Assembly: GCA_964036195.1 (NCBI GenBank)
Contig: OZ038453.1
Location: 12,933,206 to 12,997,205 of the forward strand
Origin: Sphaerolaimus hirsutus
Taxonomy: Eukaryota > Nematoda > Chromadorea > Monhysterida > Sphaerolaimidae
Direction: 5' to 3'
Length of the DNA: 64,000 bases
A model generated the notes under the pieces. It had not been told where the DNA came from. It did no database searches and saw nothing but the letters and a program-made list of their open reading frames with translations. How positions within the stretch are numbered: position 1 is the first letter of the stretch; each line of letters starts with the position of its first letter. Positions 31,501 through 39,300 of this stretch are shown here, in pieces. Made by a program: the position numbers and the translations under genes.

Positions 31501-33533
31501 GTGCATGGCATTCAAAGTACAGTCTGTCCCATTTTCACTTTGAATTTTAGTCCCTGGATCCAATGGCAGCAGACAGACAGTTTCCATATCTGTAAATTAG
31601 TCTGTTTCTGAACTAGGCTTTAATATTTATAACTTTTCATTTTTTGTGTAATATAAAAACACTTACTGGCCGATTTGTATCTGGCGCAGGCACTTTCAGA
31701 TTGTTGCAGTGATAAATATCTGTTTCTGTTTCCTTGACACCCGCTGTATAGGAAAGGCTCACATTTCCGAGATTCTCTGAAAAAGTGAATATATTGGTAA
31801 AACTGACCAGATATGAAAGAATGACACCTATGCACCATGGGATTGACTCAGGATTAAGGATTAAGGACTTAAGGATTAGGGATTTTTTCGGTCAGTGTGG
31901 GAAATAAATGAAAGCTCACAAATTGTAATAAAATGCTGGGATAGCATCAGCACAAGGGCCATGGGACACATCACTGGTGCAGTCTGGCTGCGTTGGCAAT
32001 GTGCCAACAAATGGCAAAGCTGCAAAAATTCAATAGCTTTATACTTATAATTTTTGTGATTTTAAGTCAATTCTTATTATAATAGATTTACACGAATTCT
32101 GGCAAGTTAGTTCACACTCCCACAGTCGGTTTTGACTTTTCCTTGAGTAACACCCATAGTGCCTGAAAAGGGGATTTATTTTTTCAAAGCATATAAATAT
32201 AATCAAGTTCCCAATCAAATCTTAAAGGTGAATATGTTCCTCACCAAAAAGCTACACACAACCCACTGTACTTGTCAAAGTAATACCTCTGTGTGGGTTT
32301 TCTGCTGCATGTTTCCTTCAAATGTGTGTCAAAGTCATCGCGGCATGTGCCTAAAGCAGGAAATTTTATTAATTACGTAATCTGTAAAGTTATTGTAATA
32401 TGAAAAAAATCCCATCATAGATTCGAGCAAAAATGGTATGAAAAGTCGCCTCTCATCAAAGGTTTTCGATTGAAAGCAATTCGAAATAAATAAACACTAT
32501 GCGAGTATACTCGGCTAACTTCAAAGTATGTGCAGAATCCTACCATAGTTTAATGAATAAAATCTTGTGATTTAATAAATTATTCCATAGAAAAAAACAA
32601 AAAATCATGCGAAAAATTGCATAATTTTTGGTTCATTATTCAGATGGGTTTTGGTAGGTTTCCTTACTAGGTGTGATGTCTGCCGAGTATACCTAAATAC
32701 CTAGTTTAGTAAAACATCAAAGAGTACTCTAGTAAGACACCAAAACGAGATGCATTCGGTATCCCTTTTCCAAATTTTTCGCACTTGGTGGTATATGTTC
32801 CTGTTTCCTCAGGCAGATCCATTGGCAAGTTGCCAAATCAGGCCAAATGTTCCGCACAGAGCCTCTACAACCTCCAAACCTTCAAATGTGTGTATTTGCA
32901 TACCTATATAATTATAAATTTCAAGAATATCATAACAATTCTTACCAAAATGGTTGACACTTGTTCCTGGTTGAATTGTAATAATATCTCAGTGTGTAGA
33001 TGTCACACAGCCTTGTGTAATTATCATCAAACGGTTCAGTGCAGTCAGCTGTGAATTTGGTGGTTGTGTGGCATAATGCAAACTGGAAGTGTAAATCAGT
33101 TTGCATGGGTAAACTACTATTTTTTTCCTCACTCGTCTAACAGGTGGAATTATTCAACTGGGGGAATTATTCAAGCAAATATGGTATTTCAGTAAAAAAT
33201 TAAAGCACATTTTCCAATTACTCATCAAAATCCTGACAATGTGATGACGTCAGTACAGTTTACATGTGCAAAATGGTTTGCAAATCTAGTCAAATCAGTG
33301 TGCGTCTGTCTCAGGAAAAATATATAGTTAAAATCTAGGTAATTAAACTGTTTGCTTCTCTCTGAACTGTTCCGGTTTCATCCCTGATGCAATAATTTTG
33401 ACAACTGATTTACACCCTCCATACCAAAACATTTTGCAACTTTTCGTGGTGTGGTCAAAGTAGAACCTCCTTTGATACATATTTGATTTACAATTCCCTT
33501 CATAATTGGGGTCAAATGTTTCTAGACAGCCAC
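25487..33533 (-). CDS. Multi-domain Kunitz/BPTI protein gene (whole gene model)
   Basis: At least eight recognisable and two doubtful Kunitz domains are encoded on the minus strand from 33533 down to about 25.5 kb. Each domain spans two exons. Introns between domains are phase 1. The intron inside the domain lies in the x-F-W codon (phase 2) for the first three domains, and before or just after the third Cys in the others. Kunitz domains are six-Cys inhibitors, and the residue after the second Cys (P1) sets specificity. Here P1 is Lys in only one first-half exon and otherwise Asp, Ser, Ala, Thr, Glu or Asn, so most domains should not inhibit trypsin-like proteases. No signal-peptide exon was found; the gene may extend upstream. 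Introns hold several MITEs. Confidence 0.75.
25646..25705 (-). CDS. Doubtful Kunitz-like exon
   Basis: The frame encodes [20 protein letters not shown] before caag|gtggat. It resembles the Cys ... aromatic first half of a Kunitz domain, but its acceptor phase does not match the preceding exon. Confidence 0.3.
26126..26181 (-). CDS. Candidate exon, diverged Kunitz second half
   Basis: Acceptor catccatgcag, donor ccacag|gtaagc, phases 2/1, 56 nt. It encodes [18 protein letters not shown], in which S-G-N-x-R ... C recalls x-G-N-x-N ... C. The phases fit the gene pattern exactly. Confidence 0.45.
26245..26452 (-). CDS. Candidate exon, strongly diverged Kunitz-like or linker
   Basis: The open frame ends at ggattag|gtattt (phase 2). 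A phase-1 acceptor is available at aaccag. It encodes a Thr/Pro/Glu-rich stretch, then [12 protein letters not shown]. Only the final Cys segment resembles a Kunitz third-Cys region. Confidence 0.4.
26749..27174. mobile_element. TA-MITE (cgaataagacccc / gagttattcaa family)
   Basis: Ends ta-ccgtatatcctcgaataa and ttattcgatgatatacgg-ta. The arrays are ggggagttattcaaggggga. The unique centre is shared with the fragment at 18.48-18.63 kb. Confidence 0.8.
27453..27549 (-). CDS. Divergent Kunitz domain, second part
   Basis: Acceptor aactctcag, donor tgcca|gtatga, phases 0/1, matching the previous exon. It encodes GYHVFTVDD, then [14 protein letters not shown]. The N-S-F ... C-x-x-x-C end is Kunitz-like while the fourth Cys is absent. 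Loss of both second and fourth Cys is consistent with loss of that disulfide. Confidence 0.55.
27579..27880. mobile_element. TA-MITE, degenerate (cctcgaataattcccc type)
   Basis: Starts ta-ccgtagttactcgagg and carries cacacctcgaataattcccc and gacgaaaaactacccccc blocks, ending about ggaattattcaagt. The right TIR is worn. Confidence 0.5.
28074..28186 (-). CDS. Divergent Kunitz domain, first part
   Basis: Acceptor gtgatttgaag, donor tgtgaa|gtgagt, phases 1/0. It encodes [13 protein letters not shown], then [15 protein letters not shown]. The Y-Y-Y-Y-D ... C segment is Kunitz-like, but the second Cys is missing. Confidence 0.55.
28255..28353 (-). CDS. Kunitz domain, canonical second-half exon
   Basis: Acceptor ggtattaacag, donor ggaattg|gtacgt, phases 1/1, 99 nt. 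It encodes [20 protein letters not shown] then DECQKTC. This is the textbook Kunitz signature F-x-Y-G-G-C-x-G-N-x-N-x-F ... C-x-x-x-C. Confidence 0.9.
28689..28763 (-). CDS. Kunitz domain, first-half exon (P1 Asn)
   Basis: Acceptor ttccaaacag, donor caaag|gttttt, phases 1/1, 75 nt. It encodes [20 protein letters not shown] and NVFK. Confidence 0.75.
28832..28903 (-). CDS. Kunitz domain, second-half exon
   Basis: Acceptor taacttgcag, donor cgaag|gtgtga, phases 1/1, 72 nt. It encodes [20 protein letters not shown] and joins in frame to the exon ending at 30105. The intervening 1.2 kb intron is almost entirely TA-MITE and LINE sequence. Confidence 0.75.
28933..29863. mobile_element. TA-MITE (cgaaatacccc family) with LINE fragment inside
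   Basis: Ends ccgtatttcctcgaaatacc and ggtatttcgaggaaatacgg-ta. The core gtctgaaacgtatgcagacg is as in intact copies. Compared with 33812-34266 it has about 490 extra bp (29233-29727) flanked by tgtac. Confidence 0.8.
29233..29727 (-). mobile_element. 5'-truncated non-LTR retrotransposon (LINE) 3' end
   Basis: On the minus strand the insert ends tgaagaattgaattgaatt, a short microsatellite tail typical of LINE 3' ends, preceded by tgcctcgcgaagactgagtg. It interrupts the TA-MITE between duplicated tgtac. A short piece of the same 3' end recurs at 60420-60470. Confidence 0.6.
29970..30072. mobile_element. Short TA-MITE remnant
   Basis: A compact G-rich unit with cctgggggtatatcgagggg and right end gcgagtaaatacgg-ta. 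It resembles the 2.1 kb copy, with a degenerate left end. Confidence 0.5.
30105..30263 (-). CDS. Kunitz domain, long first part (P1 Glu)
   Basis: Acceptor tgcttgcacag, donor cagct|gtgagt, phases 1/1, 159 nt. It encodes [20 protein letters not shown], an inserted acidic loop, then [20 protein letters not shown] and the fourth Cys. It is longer than usual between the second and third Cys. Confidence 0.75.
30579..30763. mobile_element. CACCGG-family hAT-like element
   Basis: Ends TAGTGATGGAAAAGACACCGG and CGGTGCCTATCCATCACTA. The flanking octamers gaggctgt and gagactgc match at 6 of 8. The body is caccgcaccgcaccggcac and gccggtgcc arrays. Confidence 0.75.
30850..30958 (-). CDS. Kunitz domain second half abutting a transposon
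   Basis: The minus-strand frame encodes [20 protein letters not shown] then HMICS, a clear Kunitz second half (G-C-G-G-N-x-N-x-F ... E-C-x-x-x-C). The position expected for the third Cys falls exactly where the GGCCGTAAAGTA element begins (30957), and no acceptor AG is visible between. The domain is therefore probably disrupted, or spliced from inside the transposon. The donor is uncertain. Confidence 0.6.
30957..31360. mobile_element. GGCCGTAAAGTA inverted-repeat element with nested hAT
   Basis: The left arm ccggccgtaaagtaaacccg is mirrored by the right arm cgggtttactttacgaccg. The unit ggccgtaaagtaaa is repeated in both. It is split by the hAT-like insert 31021-31315. It lies between the two halves of a Kunitz domain and touches the second. 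Confidence 0.7.
31021..31315. mobile_element. hAT-like MITE, GTAAACGTA family
   Basis: Ends CAGAGTTGTTTAAAGTACTG and GTACAACTATG. Octamers cattacgg (31013-31020) and ccttacgg (31316-31323) differ at one base. Arrays of aaacgtaaacgtaaagtatt. Confidence 0.8.
31476..31589 (-). CDS. Kunitz domain, first-half exon (P1 Thr)
   Basis: Acceptor taatttacag, donor ttatg|gtaata, phases 1/1, 114 nt. It encodes [11 protein letters not shown], then [19 protein letters not shown]. Its partner at 30850-30958 is separated by a transposon. Confidence 0.7.
31667..31776 (-). CDS. Kunitz domain, second-half exon
   Basis: Acceptor cactttttcag, donor ggcca|gtaagt, phases 2/1, 110 nt. It encodes [20 protein letters not shown] followed by SESAC: third Cys, x-G-C-x-G-N-x-N core and last Cys pair region. 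Canonical Kunitz second half. Confidence 0.8.
31920..32019 (-). CDS. Kunitz domain, first-half exon (P1 Ala)
   Basis: Acceptor atttttgcag, donor aattt|gtgagc, phases 1/2. It encodes [20 protein letters not shown]. The intron comes before the third Cys, unlike the upstream domains. Confidence 0.75.
32092..32162 (-). CDS. Kunitz domain, second-half exon
   Basis: Acceptor ccccttttcag, donor tcgt|gtaaat, phases 2/1, 71 nt. It encodes [20 protein letters not shown], completing the six Cys of the domain begun at 32350. Confidence 0.75.
32245..32350 (-). CDS. Kunitz domain, first-half exon (P1 Ser)
   Basis: Acceptor cctgctttag, donor tttttg|gtgagg, phases 1/2. It encodes [20 protein letters not shown] and [14 protein letters not shown]. 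Good match to the Kunitz C-x8-10-C ... R-Y-Y-F-D ... C pattern. Confidence 0.8.
32506..32691. mobile_element. MITE with TATACTCGG termini
   Basis: Begins tatactcggctaacttcaaa and ends gtgatgtctgccgagtata. 186 bp, in an intron between Kunitz exons. Confidence 0.7.
32785..32879 (-). CDS. Kunitz domain second-half exon (shared partner of exons a/b)
   Basis: Acceptor tttgaag, donor ccaa|gtgcga, phases 2/1, 95 nt. It encodes [20 protein letters not shown] then IC, supplying the fourth to sixth Cys of the domain. A short linker follows to the next phase-1 intron. Confidence 0.8.
32946..33048 (-). CDS. Kunitz domain first-half exon b (P1 Asp)
   Basis: Acceptor attcacag, donor ttttg|gtaaga, phases 1/2. 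It encodes [20 protein letters not shown] and RYYYN..NKCQPF plus split Trp. It has the same boundaries as exon a and directly precedes the only compatible second half at 32785-32879. Confidence 0.8.
33425..33533 (-). CDS. Kunitz domain first-half exon a (P1 Lys)
   Basis: Acceptor ttaattcag, donor tttttg|gtatgg on the minus strand, phases 1/2. It encodes [20 protein letters not shown] and on to TKSCKMF plus the split Trp. Lys follows the second Cys. No matching second-half exon lies between here and the next first-half exon; a solo TA-MITE end (33.12-33.19 kb) sits in that interval. Confidence 0.75.
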
Positions 33534-33811
33534 CTGAATTAAAATATTTTTATGCTATTAACCGTTCAAAAATTGGGTATTTTCAGAAAAAATTCTAATG
33601 TGAGTTCTTTATCTCAAAAATCTTTCTAAATTAGGAAAAGGTAATAAAAATTTGTGGAAAAATCTAGAAAAGACTTCATGATTTTATATATTTTTTACAT
33701 TTAAAAAGTACGAATCTCACCAGATTTTTGGAATCAAAGTGCAATGTGCCTGTACTGTGATAATACTCATAAGCTTAAGTGGGCATTTACCAATTTGATA
33801 AAATATGATTA

Positions 33812-34266
33812 CCGTATTTCCTCGAAATACCCCGGGGGTGATTGTTTCATAGTGGTCCCGAGAGGGGGGGGGGGGGTTAAACGAAGGGGGGGTGGGGGTA
33901 TTTCGAAGGGGGGGGGGGGGTTATTGTTTCACAAGACAATTTTTGAAAACCAAGTACGAAATTGTCGTCTGAAACGTACGCAGACGTCGAAAAATGCAAC
34001 AAAAACCGCCATTTATAACGTTCTGTAGACTAATATTAGTATGTAGATGGTATGTACACTGTTCTAACGTGACACCGACATGGTTTTAACGTGTGTTCTG
34101 CAATACACTGAACACAAACTACATTTATTGTCATGTACGTTCCCTTTACACTCAATTTGGGGGGGGTATTTCGAGGGGGGGGTGATTGTTTCATAGTGGT
34201 CTCGAGAGGGGGGGGTCAAACGAGGGGGGGGGGTATTTCAAGGGGGGATATTTCGAGGAAATACGG
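33812..34266. mobile_element. TA-MITE (cgaaatacccc family), intact
   Basis: 455 bp, ta-ccgtatttcctcgaaata to ggaaatacgg-ta. G-run arrays flank the core aacgtacgcagacgtcgaaa. Confidence 0.85.
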
Positions 34267-34631
34267 TATACAAAAGTGCATCAACACAAAACTTCACTAT
34301 TCCAACAATTATTCGGGCTGCCTCAGAAACTTTGATCAATTTTCAAATCGTCTATATGAAGCAACACTTTAGTTTCACCTCATTTTATCGTGGAAAAAAT
34401 AGCACAAACTTCTTAGCAAATGAAATGCCGTATGGCTGTTCCGTTGCTCACGTTCACACAACCACTGACATGCTTGAGTATTTTCAAAAAGACCATTTCT
34501 TAGATTCCTGCAGCTACCAAACCTGCGAATTGAGTTGACAGTGGAAAGTTGTGATTTGATAATTTTATTTTGTTGCTCTACACTATCTGATTACTTGTAG
34601 GGGTCCAGTTCAATCCAGTGGCTCTACTAAC

Positions 34632-34985
34632 TAGTGATGTGAAAAGCGCCAGAACTTTGGCGCCAAGCGCCAAAAGCGCCATGGCGCTTTTCCGACCCCC
34701 AGCGCCAAGCGCCAATGGCGCCAGAGCAAAATGGCGCCAAGCGCTCTAAGCGCCACTGCGATTTTGGCTTTGGCGCTAGCGCCAAGCGCCAGCGCCAGGC
34801 ATTTTGTCCCTGGTGCCAGTCAAAAATAGTGCCAAGCGCCAAAAGCGCCATGGCGCTTTTCACGGGCATGGCGCCAAGCGCCAATGGCACCACAGGAAAA
34901 AAGCGCCAAGCGCCAAAAGCGCCATGGCGCTTTTTACTTTGGCGCTAGCGCCAGGCGCCAGCGTCATGGCGCTTTAACATCACTA
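34632..34985. mobile_element. hAT-like MITE, GGCGCC-array family
   Basis: Ends TAGTGATGTGAAAAGCGCC and GGCGCTTTAACATCACTA. Octamers ctactaac (34624-34631) and ctactgac (34986-34993) differ at one base. It is essentially all gcgccaagcgcc repeats. Confidence 0.85.
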
Positions 34986-35140
34986 CTACTGACTCCTACT
35001 GAATCACTACTACTATTTACTACTAATGTCCACGAAGGGCATAACAAAATGACATTCTTTGCAGAATTTGTCACTAAATAGTCCGTGTGTGTGAAATTCT
35101 TCAATTTCATTGTTCTGTGGCATTTTTAATGCATGTAGGT

Positions 35141-36238
35141 TGTAAAATAATACGGAACTTGTTGAAGTGACTTGTGAACTAGCTCCTATTCCTAACCGAG
35201 GAAGAGGACAAATGTGAACGTATGAAAGTTGACGTGAAGCGTCGTCTCTAGTTGACGTTCCGTTATTTTATCAAAATGTGAATTAGTTGAGTTGAAGTGA
35301 ATTGACGTGAGTTAGTGTGAAGCAAATTTAGATTGTTTACCAAAGGTTTTGACGAACGTTTTTATTTAGACAATTAAATACAAAGAAATAAGTGTAAATA
35401 AAATATATATAAAATTATACGTAAACAAAGGAATTAATTTACAACTAAATTAATTACTTAAATAAAACGTAAAGTAAGTTCTAATTACCAAAGAAATAAG
35501 GCAATTTATAGAAGGCACTTAATTAAGACAAAAGGCGATAATTAAGTGGCGCGGTTGTGAGGAAAGCACCTCAAACAGCGCAGGTGTGAATAAAGCACTG
35601 AGGTGACTTAAAGCACCAAGAGTTAAACTTAGCACCAAAAAACAAGCGACTTAATAAAGTGACAACGGCGCTTATTTAGATCCTAGGAAGAGATTCTTGT
35701 GAAGTTGACGAGGTTGCAAACACTGCCGATTCTAGCTGTGAAATCGGCTTTTAAGGGCCAGACCGATGGCGATTGACTTGGCGCCAAACGATCGGCTCTA
35801 ATCTCCGATTTTTACCCAACATTTCCAATTGTGAAAGTTCAATCCTTGCCCGCTCGCTTCTCCGATGAAAAGCGAGCTAAACTGACAAGATAGTGAAAAT
35901 GTGAGACAAGCCAGACAGCATTTGAAATGGCGCGCGGGCCCGGCCCCCCGCTTGGGGGCGAGCCCGCCGCTTAACATAAACATGACGGCGTATTTGCGTG
36001 CTGCTTGTCAAGGAAATGTGGCGGAATGTGAGCAATGACTAAGATCTAAATATGTGAGCGATGTAAAGCGCACGTTGTAAACAACGTGCTTGAGATGTTA
36101 AATGACGAATGTGAAGATGTTAAAAATGGAATGTGAATAAAAATGGAATCGTAATGAATTGAATTAATTAAATATAAAAGCGAACATAAGAACGTCAACT
36201 TAAATATTAAAGATTTTACATTTTACGATAATGTTACA
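35141..36238 (-). repeat. 3' LTR of BEL/Pao element
   Basis: Plus-strand edges tgtaaaataatacggaactt and acgataatgttaca give TG...CA ends on the element strand. The first 710 bp are repeated at 46302-47014. The boundary at 36238 follows from the TGT/ACA rule and the adjacent purine-rich cgggagtg. GTGA-rich throughout. A TATA-like box on the element strand is not obvious. Confidence 0.8.
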
Positions 36239-36250
36239 CACTCCCGAAAC
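36239..36250 (-). other. Polypurine tract candidate
   Basis: On the element strand a short purine-rich ttcgggagtg abuts the 3' LTR, the expected plus-strand primer position. Confidence 0.45.
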
Positions 36251-36317
36251 TAGAATAAAAATTAAATTTAATTTAATTTTATCTCAGCCAATCTCGGCAA
36301 ATTGATGTGAATCAAAA

Positions 36318-39300
36318 TCAAACGCCTGTGATACTCTCATCACTCCTGTGGTAGTAGATCGTCGGCGTCTTCGACGCCGGCATTTTCCCGGCCCTCCTCA
36401 TGATGCTCGTCCATGGGTTCGACGGCATCCTCCTCAGGCTGGCTGCCTTCCCCGTGCCCGGGCGCCTGGTCTTCTGGGGCCCCCGCTGGTCGGCCTGGCC
36501 AGTTGGGGAGCTTCTCAGATTCCTTGGCGAGCTGCTCGAAGGCTTGTTGGAGCGTGTCGGTCTCGTCGACGCTCGTCTTCGACGGCTCGGTGGGCTGCCA
36601 TTGCTCCGTTGCTGCAAGCGGTTGGCTTGGTAGCAAGGGGACATGGGAGGTTGTGAGTGAGGTCGTACACTGTGAAGCGATTGAGTTGAATTGGTCAAAT
36701 GGTACGGAGGGGGATCTAGATCTTGATCGTGATTTTCTTCCATCTCTCCGAGCTCTATGTCGGACTGTGAAGGTGTTTGTTTGAGGAAGGTCACGGATCT
36801 TTTTAGATCGTTTAACTTTTGATTTGACCAGTTTTTTATTGATGTTATTGAATTTGTGAAAAGTTTGGGGTATAAAGGAAAATGTCTGGAGTGATGATTG
36901 CTGCTCACCTGGGAGCCCTGCGACTCCAGCGAATCTCTTGAGTCGCTTTTGCAAGGGCTCGCGGTCAGGGAACGCGTCTTCCATTGTGACCTCCGTTGTG
37001 ACAGGCTCGGTGACTGTGAGTCTGGCGTTTGGTGACGAGCTCTGCGCTTGTGACTCGCAGGGGGGTGCAGGTTTTGTGACCCGGCGCGCACCCGTCTCCA
37101 TTTCAATTTCTTTGGCGCGTTCGGTACTATAACCGACCGGGGGATCCGATCTAGGCTGTACCGAGCGTCCTGAAAGCCGTTTGAATGGAGAAACTCGCTT
37201 GAGGGGTGTGACAAACTTTGAAGGTAACTGTGACAAACTTGACGATTGTGTGACGGTTTGACTTGACAAAGCGGGTTTGTTGAAGCCGCTTTTCGGTTTC
37301 TTCTGGCAGTTACGTCGCCGTCGCTTACCGATTTTTCCTTGCTGAACGGACGGGGTTCCCATTTGTTTGGGCTTCTGTCCCTTCTGCCCTTTCTTCGGAA
37401 AAAGCCCTTGATGTCTGGCAGCATACCCCTGCCGGTTACGAGCCGCCACTGCATGTAAACATAGCCAATATACCCAATACAAGCAATTGTGATAATAATG
37501 AGTATGATGTTCACAGCTGTTTGAAGTGGCCCAGTAAGTAACGTGTCTAATGCAGACGCACCACCTGTGACACTACCGTGAATGATGTGACCCAATTCTT
37601 TTCCCACACCTTCAAAATATGCACCAACCCCTTGGCCGATGCCAGCAATATAGGCCTGCACGGCTTTAGGATCGTTGGATTTTGTTGCAATATAATCGAC
37701 TGAACGTGTGACTTGTTGTTCGAGTCGTTGCAGATTTTGAAAATGATGATGTGCAGCCATGATACTGAATGCAATATCAGTCATGCTTACACCTGGTGAC
37801 CCGGAAACATTTAGTGTGAATGGTTTCCACGAGCCAGCCCAAATTAATTTGATTGGGAGTTTTGTGACATGCAAATTCGTTGGCCCGTTTTCGTTGGCCC
37901 ATGAATTATCATTTAATTGATAATATTTGTGGTCTTTCATGAGACAATGATCTATTGGTGAATGTGTGATTAGATCATTGGTACCAGGAGCTACGAACAT
38001 TATATGCGGGTGATCTGTGACTTTGACTGGCAGAAATTTATAACAAGTATTGTTATATTCATGTTGAAAATAAATCATTTCTGCTGTGACAGGTTTACAA
38101 TCCCAGAACATCAATATATCTCCATGCCATTCAGCATAGAGATTTTGACGTCCTAGCAACGCTCGCAAGCCAAGTGTGGGATTGAATGTGACAATTGCAT
38201 GAATTATATCCAACTGGGTCTGACGGATGTGACATAATTGTTGCCAGATGGATCCAAATTGTTTTTGTTCCAGATGTGCAATTTTGTCAACTTCATATTG
38301 TTGATGAGCTGTGAGCAAGTGAAATACACCAACATCAAGATTTGGTGCTAGTTTGAAATGAAGAGGAGCTTTTTCGGTTTCAGGTTTTTTCAATTTCTTA
38401 AGTTGATATCGAAGAAATTGAATGAATGCCGAGCCCTGGTCAATATATTTTGCGTCTTTTGGCACACATTCTGCATTATTTGGAAATTGTTGTGATCTCC
38501 ATGTGACCGAAATAGCAGCTTGCAATTTTTCCACTATGTAATGATTTTGTGAATATTGCGCATCAAATTGACCAATCTCTTGGAACGCACACTGTTTGTT
38601 AAAAGCAGTAGCATTCCATGAAGAGACGCCATTGTCGCTGTCATAACAATAGCCGGCTTGTGGGTTGCAACGTGACAGATCTTGAATTTCGGAAACAATT
38701 TTCTTTCCATCAAGACTTGCGACCACACCTTCTTCTATGTGAAAATTCATCACCGTGTTACTCAGATTGTGACAAAAGTAACAATAATCAATGTGAAGTG
38801 ATTTGTTGGTGCTCCACAATGCATGACCGATTTTCACTAAAGGTTCGCCTTTCCAAGTTTTATTTTGGTAGGCGATCATGCAATCGTAAGTTGTGACTCT
38901 GTGGTTTCTAATGACTTCTGGTGGCAACATAGATTTTCCGCCCACTAGACTCATATATGTGATTATAGTATGCTCTTGTTGAAAGCATCTATAAATTGGT
39001 GTTGTTTGCGGTTCAACACGCAACGTCCATATGGATATCACAATATCCTCTATGGCCGTAACTTGAGGAAAATGACATGTTACTTTTTCCGGAAGTTGAA
39101 TTGCGTGACCAGTGCGTGTTTTATGGCACAGATTGAAAGTTTTGTGATATTGATCTGTCCATGTGAGCGCGTTGGCTAATTTCGATTGTATTAGCAACGT
39201 GAGTGCCATTAAATGCGAAACGTTTCCCCAGAACGAATATGTGCCAGTGTAGCGACACGTTCGACGTGGGTTTGCGCGTCTTGCATCTTGTTGTGAAGAT

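Noticed and set aside
33060-33420. Search for a second-half Kunitz exon for exon a
   Set aside because: No x-G-C-x-G-N-like frame on the minus strand; only a solo MITE end and AT-rich sequence.
36348-36784. Plus-strand ORFs opposite the env-like tail
   Set aside because: They lie in the GC-rich 3' part where stops are rare, lack recognisable domains, and are antisense to the element's transcript.
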